Assembly (NCBI RefSeq): GCF_035918155.1
Contig: NZ_CP109327.1
Coordinates: forward strand, 6,076,001-6,140,000
DNA length: 64,000 nt
From: Streptomyces sp. NBC_01591
GTDB lineage: Bacteria > Actinomycetota > Actinomycetes > Streptomycetales > Streptomycetaceae
Direction: 5' to 3'
Shown: piece by piece, positions 43,887 to 52,211 of the stretch
How the letters are laid out: the number at the start of each line of letters is the position of its first letter
How positions within the stretch are numbered: position 1 is the stretch's first letter
Translations under genes and position numbers: made by a program
The notes under the pieces: generated by a model
Databases searched by the model: none
What the model was told of the DNA's origin: nothing
The model's input: only the letters and a program-made list of their open reading frames with translations

Positions 43887-46490
43887 GTGAAGGCCATTCG
43901 TCGATTCACCGTGCGCCCCGTCCTCCCCGACCCCCTTCAATCGCTCAGCGACCTCGCCCGTAACCTGCGCTGGTCCTGGCACACCGAGACCCGTGAGCTG
44001 TTCCACGCCGTCGACCCGGAGGTCCGGCGTACGGCGGAACGCGATCCCGTGCGGCTGCTCGGCGCCGTGTCCGCCGGACGGCTCGCCGAGCTGGCCCGGG
44101 ACGAGCAGTTCCTGCACCGGCTGGCCGAGGCGTCCCAGGACCTCCGGGACTACCTGGGCGGACCCAGGTGGTACCAGGAACAGCTGGGGCTGGGAGCCGA
44201 ACTCCCGGCCGCCGTCGCCTACTTCTCGCCCGAGTTCGGAGTGGCCGCGGCCCTGCCCCAGTACTCCGGCGGGCTCGGCATCCTGGCCGGCGACCACCTC
44301 AAGGCCGCCAGCGATCTCGGCGTCCCCCTCATCGGGGTCGGCCTGCTCTACCGGCACGGCTACTTCCGCCAGAGCCTGTCGCGCGACGGCTGGCAGCAGG
44401 AGCACTATCCGGTACTCGATCCGAACGAGCTCCCGGTCGCCCTGCTGCGCGAAGCCGACGGAACCCCGAGCCGGGTGGTGCTGGCCCTGCCCGGCGGCCG
44501 TTCGCTGCACGCCCACATCTGGCAGGCCCGGGTCGGACGCGTACCGCTGCTGATGCTCGACTCCGATGTGGAGGAGAACGCGCCGGGCGAACGCGAGGTC
44601 ACCGACCGGCTGTACGGCGGCGGCAGCGAGCACCGGCTCCTCCAGGAGATGCTCCTCGGCATCGGCGGCGTGCGGGCCGTGCGCACGTACTGCCGTCTCA
44701 CGGGGCACCCGGAGCCCGAGGTGTTCCACACCAACGAGGGGCACGCCGGCTTCCTCGGACTCGAACGCATCCGGGAACTCTCCGGCACCGGCCTCGACTT
44801 CGACTCCGCGATGGAGTCCGTACGGGCCGGCACGGTCTTCACCACCCACACCCCCGTGCCCGCCGGCATCGACCGGTTCGACCGGGAACTCGTCGCCCGG
44901 CACTTCGGCGACGACGGCGAACTCCCGGGCGTGGGCGTCGAACGCATCCTGCAACTGGGCATGGAGACCTACCCCGGCGGTGAACCCGGCCTCTTCAACA
45001 TGGCGGTGATGGGCCTGCGGCTCGCCCAGCGGGCCAACGGCGTCTCCACCCTCCACGGCGCGGTCAGCCGGGAGATGTTCGCCGGACTGTGGCCGGGCTT
45101 CGACGCGGCCGAGGTCCCGATCACCTCGGTGACCAACGGGGTCCACGCACCCACCTGGGTCGCCCCCGAGGTCTTCCGGCTGCGCAACCGCTACGGCGGC
45201 ACACCCGGACGCTGGGACTCCGCCGCCGAGGTCCCGGACCGGGAACTGTGGGACCTGCGCGGCTCCCTGCGCGGACAACTGGTCACCGAGGTGCGCGAGC
45301 GGCTGCACGCCTCGTGGCGGGCCCGGGGCGCCGAGCCGGCCGAACTCGGCTGGATCGACGGTGTGCTGGACCCGGACGTGCTGACGATCGGCTTCGCCCG
45401 GCGCGTTCCCTCCTACAAGCGGCTGACGCTGATGCTGCGCGACCGCGACCGGCTGACAAATCTGTTGCTCCACCCGACCCGGCCGATCCAGATCGTCGTC
45501 GCCGGCAAGGCTCACCCCGCCGACGACGGCGGAAAGCGGCTGGTGCGGGAGTTGGTGCGGTTCTCCGACGATCCCCGGGTGCGCCACCGCATCGTGTTCC
45601 TGCCGGACTACGGGATGGCCATGGCGCAGAAGCTCTACCCGGGCTGCGACGTATGGCTGAACAACCCGCTGCGCCCGCTGGAGGCCTGCGGTACGAGCGG
45701 GATGAAGGCCGCGCTCAACGGCTGCCTCAACCTCTCGGTGCTCGACGGCTGGTGGGACGAGTGGTTCGAGCCGGACTTCGGCTGGGCGATCCCGACCGCC
45801 GACGGTCTGGCGCTGGACGAGGACCGTCGGGACGATCTGGAGGCGGCCGCTCTCTACGAGCTGATCGAGGACAGGGTCGCGCCGCGCTTCTACGACCGGG
45901 GCGGTGCAGGACTTCCGGAGCGCTGGATCGAGATGGTCCGCCGCACACTGGGCACGCTCGGTCCCAAGGTGCTGGCCGACCGGATGGTGGGGGAGTACGT
46001 GGAGCGGCTGTACGTGCCCGCCGCTCGCGCCCGGCGTGCGCTGGACCCGGGGACGGCGCGCCGGCTCGCCGACTGGAAGGCCAGGGTCCGGGCCGCCTGG
46101 CCGCGCGTGGCCGTCGACCATGTGGAGGCCGTGGCGCCCACCGCGGCGGACGACTCGGCCGAGCTGGGGTCGACGCTGCTGTTCCGGGTCAGGGTCGCCC
46201 TCGGGGCGCTGGAGCCGGACGACGTGGAGGTGCAGGCGGTGGCCGGCCGGGTGGACGCCGCCGACGGGATCTCGGACGCCCAGGTCTTCCCGCTGAAGCC
46301 GGCCGGGGGCCAGGACCTGGAGGGCCGCTGGCTCTACGAGGGGCCGCTCGCCCTCGACCGCACGGGGCCGTACGGCTACACGGTGCGGGTGCTGCCGGCC
46401 CATCCGCTGCTGGCGACCGGGGCGGAACTCGGCCTGGTGGCGCTGCCCACGGAGGCGGCGGGGGACGGCGCGGGCGTGCTGATGCGCTGA
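43887..46490 (+). CDS. glgP: Alpha-glucan (glycogen/maltodextrin) phosphorylase
   Basis: Releases glucose-1-phosphate from alpha-glucan. 867 residues, the long actinobacterial form with an N-terminal DUF3417-type region (NLRWSWHTETRELFHAVDP). The pyridoxal-phosphate lysine is in EACGTSGMKAALNG (near 45,700), and the sequence TNGVHAPTWV and FARRVPSYKRLTL are usual for this family. GTG 43887 has GAAGGTGG in front; GTG 43878 would add three residues. Divergent from the glgE operon, so synthesis and breakdown of the same polymer share a control region. Confidence 0.95.
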   Translation: MKAIRRFTVRPVLPDPLQSLSDLARNLRWSWHTETRELFHAVDPEVRRTAERDPVRLLGAVSAGRLAELARDEQFLHRLAEASQDLRDYLGGPRWYQEQLGLGAELPAAVAYFSPEFGVAAALPQYSGGLGILAGDHLKAASDLGVPLIGVGLLYRHGYFRQSLSRDGWQQEHYPVLDPNELPVALLREADGTPSRVVLALPGGRSLHAHIWQARVGRVPLLMLDSDVEENAPGEREVTDRLYGGGSEHRLLQEMLLGIGGVRAVRTYCRLTGHPEPEVFHTNEGHAGFLGLERIRELSGTGLDFDSAMESVRAGTVFTTHTPVPAGIDRFDRELVARHFGDDGELPGVGVERILQLGMETYPGGEPGLFNMAVMGLRLAQRANGVSTLHGAVSREMFAGLWPGFDAAEVPITSVTNGVHAPTWVAPEVFRLRNRYGGTPGRWDSAAEVPDRELWDLRGSLRGQLVTEVRERLHASWRARGAEPAELGWIDGVLDPDVLTIGFARRVPSYKRLTLMLRDRDRLTNLLLHPTRPIQIVVAGKAHPADDGGKRLVRELVRFSDDPRVRHRIVFLPDYGMAMAQKLYPGCDVWLNNPLRPLEACGTSGMKAALNGCLNLSVLDGWWDEWFEPDFGWAIPTADGLALDEDRRDDLEAAALYELIEDRVAPRFYDRGGAGLPERWIEMVRRTLGTLGPKVLADRMVGEYVERLYVPAARARRALDPGTARRLADWKARVRAAWPRVAVDHVEAVAPTAADDSAELGSTLLFRVRVALGALEPDDVEVQAVAGRVDAADGISDAQVFPLKPAGGQDLEGRWLYEGPLALDRTGPYGYTVRVLPAHPLLATGAELGLVALPTEAAGDGAGVLMR

Positions 46491-46504
46491 GGGCCTGACA
46501 CGGA

Positions 46505-46540
46505 ACCGCCCGGCAGGGGCGTGAGCTCCTGCCGGGCGGT
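46505..46540. terminator. Bidirectional terminator hairpin
   Basis: Thirteen-base perfect arms ACCGCCCGGCAGG / CCTGCCGGGCGGT with a 10-base loop, between convergent glgP and the metalloprotease gene. Confidence 0.75.
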
Positions 46541-46568
46541 GGTCACCGGGTCATGACCGGTGTGGGGT

Positions 46569-48599
46569 TCAGAAGGTGAGCTTGAAGCTGTTGATCCGGC
46601 CCGTGTCACCCGAGTAGACGTCCTGGACCTTGAGCTTCCAGGTGCCGTTGGCGACCTCGGAGGACGCGTTGACCGTGTACGTGGCCTTGACGTCGTCCGC
46701 GGAGTCGAAGCCCGAGTTCTTCAGGCGGTACGAGGTGCCGTCCGGGGCGACGAGGTCGATGACCAGGTCGCCGCGGTAGGTGTGGGTGATGTCCACGTCG
46801 GCCTTGAGGGTGCTGGGCGCGTTGCCGGTGACACCGGTGACGTTGACCGAGCTGTAGACGGCCGCACCGCGGTCCGGGATGGCGACCGAGGTGGTGTTCT
46901 CGAAGACCTTGCCGCCCGGGTCGGGGTTGCCGCCGTCACGGGTGCCGACGTTGATGGCCGCCCAGGCGTCGCCGACCGCCTTGTACTCGGCGCTGGTCGT
47001 GCCGTACAGCTCACCGGCCACGGCGAGGGTGCCGGTGCGGGCCGCCGCGTAGTTCGTGGTGGAGGTGAACTTGGTGGTGAGCGCCTTGAACCAGATCTGC
47101 GCGGCCTTGTCGCGGCCGATGCCGGTCACCGGCAGGCCGTCGGAGGTCGGGGAGTCGTAGGAGACACCGTTGACGACCTTGGCGCCGCTGCCCTCGGAGA
47201 GCAGGTAGAAGAAGTGGTTCGCCGGGCCCGAGGAGTAGTGGACGTCGATGTTGCCGATGCCCGAGTACCACGCGTCCTTGGACGCGCCGTCCTTGCTCGG
47301 CTTGTCCATGTAGCGCAGCGGGGTGCCGTCGCCGTTGATGTCGATCTTCTCGCCGACGAGGTAGTCGCCCGGGTCCTCGGTGGTGTTGGAGTAGAACTCC
47401 ACGCCCGCGGCGAAGATGTCGGAGGTGGCCTCGTTCAGGCCGCCGGACTCTCCGCTGTAGACCAGGTTGGCGGTGGCGGCGGTGACACCGTGCGACATCT
47501 CGTGCGCGGCCACGTCGAGCGAGGTCAGCGGCTTGGCGTTGCCCTCGCCGTCGCCGTACGTCATGCAGAAGCAGCTGTCCTGCCAGAAGGCGTTGACGTA
47601 GGCGTTGCCGTAGTGGACGCGGGAGTACGCGCCGACACCGTCACCGCGGATACCGCTGCGGCCGTGCACGTTCTTGTAGTAGTCCCAGGTCTCGGCCGCG
47701 CCGTAGTGGGCGTCCGCGGCGGCGGTCTCGGCGTTCGACGGGTTGCCGTTGCCCCACACGTCGGTGGTGTTGGTGAACAGCGTCCCGGTGCCGGACGAGC
47801 CGTGGTTCAGGTTGTACGTCTTGTGGTTGCCGCGGCCCGTGTCCGTCAGGGTGTACGACGGGGCGGTGCCGAGGGTGACCTGGCCGTTGTACTGGGTGTT
47901 GCCGGTGCCGTTCTCGACACCCTGCCACTCGTACAGCTTCGCCCCGGTGGCCGCGTCCGTGATGACGTGCAGCTCGTTGGGGGTGCCGTCGTGCTGGAGG
48001 CCGCCGACGACGGTCTCGTAGGCGAGCTGCGGCTTGCCCTGCGCCATCCAGACCACCTTGCGGGGTGCCCGGTCGGCCTCGGCCTTCTTCGAACCGTCGG
48101 CCTGGGCGAGCCCGAGGGCCTGCTTCTCGGCCTTGGCGGGCGCGATGTCCGCCTTCAGGTCCACGGCCTTCAGCTGACCGCTGGTCACCTTGGAGGCCTT
48201 GGTGACGCCCTGGGTCGCCCCGGCCTTGGACTCCTTGACGACCATGTCGCCGCCCAGCACCGGGAGTCCGGCGAAGGTGCGCTCGTAACGCGTGTGCGTG
48301 GTGCCGTCGTTGTCCTGGATGACATCCCGGACGACGAGCTTCTCCTGCGAGCCGAGACCGAGGTCCTTGGCCGTGTCCGCCTTGCTCGCGTCGGCCTCGC
48401 GGATCAACTCGGCGCGCTGGGACGGGGAGAGCTGCTTGGCCAGGGAACCCTGGTCGGCGCCGGCGTACGCCGGTACCGCCGAGGTGGTGCTGCCGGGGGT
48501 GGCAGTGGCCGTACCGGTCTGGACGCCGACGGCGAGGAGGGCTGCTGCGGCTATCAGAGCGCCGGTCGCGGTGGCACGACGGCTGGGCGTGGATCTCAC
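46569..48599 (-). CDS. Secreted M4 (thermolysin-like) metalloprotease with P-domain
   Basis: A 676-residue exported protease. Signal peptide about residues 1-33 (ALIAAAALLAVGVQTGTATA), then an FTP/PepSY-type propeptide to about 225, and the catalytic domain with HEMSH (366-370) and the third zinc ligand Glu390 in GGLNEATSDIF. The final about 120 residues are a proprotein-convertase P-domain (ADVDITHTYRGDLVIDLVAP). A cysteine pair DSCFCMTYGD is present. GTG 48599 follows GAAGGAGTCC. It probably digests extracellular protein for nutrition or development. Confidence 0.94.
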   Translation of the reverse strand: MRSTPSRRATATGALIAAAALLAVGVQTGTATATPGSTTSAVPAYAGADQGSLAKQLSPSQRAELIREADASKADTAKDLGLGSQEKLVVRDVIQDNDGTTHTRYERTFAGLPVLGGDMVVKESKAGATQGVTKASKVTSGQLKAVDLKADIAPAKAEKQALGLAQADGSKKAEADRAPRKVVWMAQGKPQLAYETVVGGLQHDGTPNELHVITDAATGAKLYEWQGVENGTGNTQYNGQVTLGTAPSYTLTDTGRGNHKTYNLNHGSSGTGTLFTNTTDVWGNGNPSNAETAAADAHYGAAETWDYYKNVHGRSGIRGDGVGAYSRVHYGNAYVNAFWQDSCFCMTYGDGEGNAKPLTSLDVAAHEMSHGVTAATANLVYSGESGGLNEATSDIFAAGVEFYSNTTEDPGDYLVGEKIDINGDGTPLRYMDKPSKDGASKDAWYSGIGNIDVHYSSGPANHFFYLLSEGSGAKVVNGVSYDSPTSDGLPVTGIGRDKAAQIWFKALTTKFTSTTNYAAARTGTLAVAGELYGTTSAEYKAVGDAWAAINVGTRDGGNPDPGGKVFENTTSVAIPDRGAAVYSSVNVTGVTGNAPSTLKADVDITHTYRGDLVIDLVAPDGTSYRLKNSGFDSADDVKATYTVNASSEVANGTWKLKVQDVYSGDTGRINSFKLTF

Positions 48600-49285
48600 G
48601 CGGACTCCTTCTGCGAGGGGGGTACCGGCGGCACGGTGAGCCGTCCGGGGTGAGTCGAGAAGTGCGCAGAACGGGGTGAAGAGTGTCAGCCGGAGGCCGT
48701 CTCTGTCAGGAGCGCGTCAACAACTTGGCCGGAACTCGTCCGTTGCTGGAAAGGTCGTGTTCGTTAAGCGGACGTTTCGCCGCTCGTCGCCCGGGTGCTG
48801 TACGGCGTCCCTCGGGGGCCGAATTCGAGGAGCGGGCCGGGGTCGGCCCGAACCCGCCGTGTTCGAACGAGGGCGGGGAAGGGGGCGTTCCCGGCTGGCC
48901 GAGATGGCATCGGGATGTGGCTTGTTTCTTACCATCTACTGGTCGGTGGAGAGCCGGTGCCTGGAGGAGTCCGTCACTCGGGGCAGCCGGCCGTGGCGGC
49001 GGCCGGATTCGCCGCGTTCGCCCGGCGGCCGACCTCGGTGCGCCGGGGACGGAGGGGCCGGTCGTCTCCGCCGCGGACCTGCTCTCGTTCACCCGTATCG
49101 GCGGGCTCGGCGCTCCGTACGACACCCACCGGGTCCGCCGTTCACGACCGGGGCACGGGTACTACGGCTCCCGGCGTAGCCGACGCCGCGCCGGCGCCCC
49201 CGGGAAGCGCGGGCGCGACCGGTGCCGCCCGTAAGGAGGAGCGGAGCCGGTCGCGGAGAAGCCCGGAAGCCCGGAAGGCCGGGCG
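48600..49285. other. Long non-coding gap between protease and alcohol dehydrogenase genes
   Basis: About 690 bases in which I see no credible gene; open frames on both strands are Arg/Pro/Gly-rich. It must hold the protease promoter. The segment 49215-49254 is a hairpin that probably terminates the dehydrogenase transcript. Confidence 0.5.
49215..49254 (-). terminator. Candidate terminator of the alcohol dehydrogenase gene
   Basis: GCGACCGG / CCGGTCGC perfect arms with a 24-base loop, 32 bases after the stop on the minus strand; a smaller GCCCGG/CCGGGC hairpin (49269-49284) is closer. Confidence 0.45.
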
Positions 49286-50317
49286 TCAGGCGGTGGTGAG
49301 CACCATCCGGAAACGGGCGGCGCCGGACAGCATCTTCCGGTACGCCTCCTCCGCCCCGTCCAGCGGCACGGTCTCGGTCATCGGACGGATCCCGTGCAGG
49401 GCGCTGAACGCCAGGGTGTCCTGCACGTCCTGCGCGGTGCCGGACGGGTGGCCGCGGACGACCTTGCCGCTCATCAGCAGCTGGTTCGGGCTGATCCCCA
49501 GCGGCTCCTGGTCCGCGCCGATGACCACCAGCTCGCCGCGGGGCGCGAGCCCCTCCACGGTCGCCGTGATGGCCCCGGAATGGGCAGCGGTGGCCAGGAC
49601 GGCCCGGGCACCGCCCAGGGCCTGCAGCGCGTCCGCGACGCTGGTGCCCGCGGTGCTGTCGACGTAGTGGTGCGCGCCGAGCTCCTTCGCGAAGTCGGCC
49701 TTGGCGGCTCCGCGGGCGATCGCCACCGTCTCGAACCCCATCGCGGCCGCGTACTGCACGCCCAGGTGCCCGAGGCCACCGATGCCGAGCACGGCGACCA
49801 GGTCCCCCGGCCGGGCGGAACTGCGCCGCAGCCCGTTGTACGTGGTCACCCCCGCACAGCCCATGGGCGCCGCGTCGGCCGCCGACAGCGCGTCGGGGAT
49901 CCGGGCCAGGGCGTCCGCCGGGACGGTCACGCTCTCGGCATAGCCTCCGTCGTACGCCCACCCGGGCACCTTCAGGTTCGGGCAGACGACGAAGTCGCCC
50001 TGTCGGCAGGGCGTGCAGTGGCCGCAGCTGCCACCGAACCAGCCCACCGCCACCCGGTCGCCCACCTGCCAGGAGCTCTGCGTACCGTCGCCGAGCTCCG
50101 CGATCCGGCCGGCGATCTCGTGCCCGGGGACCACCGGGAACCGTACGCCCGGGAGCGCGGCGTTCACGAAGAGCGCGTCGCTGTGGCAGACGCCGCAGGC
50201 GTCCACGGCCACCCGGACATGACCCGGGCCAGGCTGCGGCACCGCGCGCTCGACGATCTCGAAAGGACCGCCGGCGGCGGTGGCCTGCGCGGCTCGGTAG
50301 ACGCTGGAGACGCTCAT
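49286..50317 (-). CDS. Zinc-dependent alcohol dehydrogenase (AdhP-like)
   Basis: A 343-residue medium-chain dehydrogenase oxidising alcohols or reducing aldehydes with NAD(H). Catalytic zinc ligands are in DACGVCHSD and PGHEIAGRI, the structural zinc site is CGHCTPCRQGDFVVCPN (four Cys), and the Rossmann motif is VLGIGGLGHLGVQYA. ATG 50317 follows GGAGAGATCC. It follows the ABC exporter pair on the same strand after 121 bases but probably has its own promoter. Substrate unknown. Confidence 0.92.
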   Translation of the reverse strand: MSVSSVYRAAQATAAGGPFEIVERAVPQPGPGHVRVAVDACGVCHSDALFVNAALPGVRFPVVPGHEIAGRIAELGDGTQSSWQVGDRVAVGWFGGSCGHCTPCRQGDFVVCPNLKVPGWAYDGGYAESVTVPADALARIPDALSAADAAPMGCAGVTTYNGLRRSSARPGDLVAVLGIGGLGHLGVQYAAAMGFETVAIARGAAKADFAKELGAHHYVDSTAGTSVADALQALGGARAVLATAAHSGAITATVEGLAPRGELVVIGADQEPLGISPNQLLMSGKVVRGHPSGTAQDVQDTLAFSALHGIRPMTETVPLDGAEEAYRKMLSGAARFRMVLTTA

Positions 50318-50438
50318 CTGGATCTCTCCGGTATTACGGGTGGACGGCCCCCGCAATCAGCAGACCAGCTCCGGTCCGGTCACGCGCGCTGGGCGGAGCG
50401 GACGGGGGCCGGGCCCGCCGCGGCCGCGCGTCGCCGGC

Positions 50439-52211
50439 TCAGGGGGAAGGCGGCCGTTCGCCGTGCCAGGAGCGCCAGAGCGCGGCGTAGGCGCCGTCCG
50501 CTGCCACGAGCTCGTCGTGGGTGCCCAGTTCGCTGATCCGGCCGTCCTCCATCACGGCCACTCGGTCGGCGTCGTGGGCCGTCTGCAGGCGGTGTGCGAT
50601 GGCGACGACGGTCCGGCCTTCGAGGACGGCGGCCAGCGCCCGTTCCGTGTGCCGGGCGGTCCTCGGGTCCAGGAGCGCGGTGGCCTCGTCGAGTATCAGC
50701 GTGTGCGGGTCGGCCAGCACCACGCGCGCCAGGGCGAGCTGCTGTGCCCGGGCGCCGTCCGGCCGATGCCCTCCGTGGCCCAGATCGGTGTCCAGGCCGT
50801 CCGGCAGCTCGTCGGCCCAGGCGGCGCCGACGGCGGCGAGTGCCGCGCGCAGTTCGGCGTCGGTGGCGCCGGCCGAGGCGATCCTCAGGTTGTCCCGGAC
50901 CGTGCCGAGGAAGACGTGGTGCTCCTGGGTGACCAGGACGACGTGCCGGCGCAGCCGGTCGGGGTCCAGGCCGGCGACCGGGACCCGGCCGACCGTCACC
51001 GAGCCGGTGCGCGGTGCGTCCATGCCCGCCAGCAGTCTGCCCAGGGTGGTCTTGCCCGCGCCGGAGGGGCCGACGATCGCCAGCCGCTCGCCGGGACGGA
51101 CCGTCAGGCCGACACCGTGCAGGACGTCGTCCCCGTCGTCGTAGGCGTAGTGCACATCCGTCACTTCGATCCGGTCGTCGGCCGGCGCGGGGGAGGCGGC
51201 CGGTGGGGTGTGCGCCGCCGGACCGAGGCCCTCGACCCTGGCGAACGAGGCGCTGCTGCTCTGCAGCTGTTCCAGCCGCTGGAGGATGGTGTCCAGCGGC
51301 TGGGAGAGCTGCCGCAGATAGAGGGCCGAGGCGACCACTGCGCCGAGGCTCACCGTGCCGTGCTCGTGCAGTACGCCGCCGATCAGCAGGACACCGGCCA
51401 CCGGAATGACGTACGAGATGTCCACGGCCGGGAAGAGCACACTGCGCAGGAACAGCGTCCGGGTCCGGGTGGTCCAGCACTCTTCGATGGCCTCCTGGCA
51501 TGCCGTGATGCGGCGCTGCTGAAGCCCGAGGGCCTCGACGGTGCGGGCGCCGGCGGCGGTGGCCGCGAGCTGTTCCGCGAGCGCCGAGTTGGCGGCTCCC
51601 TCATCCAGGTACGCGGTGAGCGCCCGGCGCAGATACCAGCGGGCGGCGAACCAGATCCCGAGCAGACCCAGCACCCCGCACGCACCGAGCAGCGGGTCGA
51701 GCGCGAAGACCGCGCCGAGGATGAACAGCGCCTGGACCGTGGCGATGAGGACCTCCGGCCCGGCATCCCGGAGGGTGGCGCCGACCGACGCGACATCGGT
51801 GGTGCCACGGGTCATCAGGTCGCCCGTGCCGGCCCGCTCGACCACCGGGGCGGGCAGCGCGAGCGCCCGGTCGGCGAACTGCTCGCGGATACGCGCCAGG
51901 GTCCGCTCGCCGAAGCGGTGTCCGACGTAGCCGGCGTAACGGGCCAGGAGGAGTTGCGCCACGGCGAAGACGAGGATGGTGAGCGCGAGGCGGTCCACCG
52001 TGGCCACCCCGCCGCCGGCCCCCACCTCGTCGATGATGCGGCCGAGCAGCCACGGGCCGACGAGTCCGGCACCGGCGGCCAGCGCGTTGAGGCCGATCAT
52101 GGCGGCGAAGACGCGACCGTCCAGTCGGATCAGCCGGAGCGCCGCCCGGCGTATCCGGGACGGTTCGGCGATGGGCAGGGCCTGGGGCGCAGGCCCGGAT
52201 CCGGCGGTCAT
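50439..52211 (-). CDS. ABC exporter half-transporter (degenerate signature motif)
   Basis: A 590-residue membrane-ATPase fusion. Six membrane helices in residues about 20-300, then the nucleotide-binding domain with canonical Walker A VGPSGAGKTTLGRLL and Walker B LILDEATALLD. The signature, usually LSGGQ, is degraded (GGHRPDGARAQQLALAR). Its start overlaps the stop of the upstream half-transporter by four bases. With the partner's intact signature it forms one complete ATP site, so the pair is a heterodimeric exporter with one active and one dead site. Substrate unknown. Confidence 0.9.
   Translation of the reverse strand: MTAGSGPAPQALPIAEPSRIRRAALRLIRLDGRVFAAMIGLNALAAGAGLVGPWLLGRIIDEVGAGGGVATVDRLALTILVFAVAQLLLARYAGYVGHRFGERTLARIREQFADRALALPAPVVERAGTGDLMTRGTTDVASVGATLRDAGPEVLIATVQALFILGAVFALDPLLGACGVLGLLGIWFAARWYLRRALTAYLDEGAANSALAEQLAATAAGARTVEALGLQQRRITACQEAIEECWTTRTRTLFLRSVLFPAVDISYVIPVAGVLLIGGVLHEHGTVSLGAVVASALYLRQLSQPLDTILQRLEQLQSSSASFARVEGLGPAAHTPPAASPAPADDRIEVTDVHYAYDDGDDVLHGVGLTVRPGERLAIVGPSGAGKTTLGRLLAGMDAPRTGSVTVGRVPVAGLDPDRLRRHVVLVTQEHHVFLGTVRDNLRIASAGATDAELRAALAAVGAAWADELPDGLDTDLGHGGHRPDGARAQQLALARVVLADPHTLILDEATALLDPRTARHTERALAAVLEGRTVVAIAHRLQTAHDADRVAVMEDGRISELGTHDELVAADGAYAALWRSWHGERPPSP

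Noticed and set aside
48676..49234. Several overlapping frames in the gap after the metalloprotease
   Set aside because: All are Arg/Pro/Gly-rich, mutually overlapping on both strands and lack recognisable motifs.
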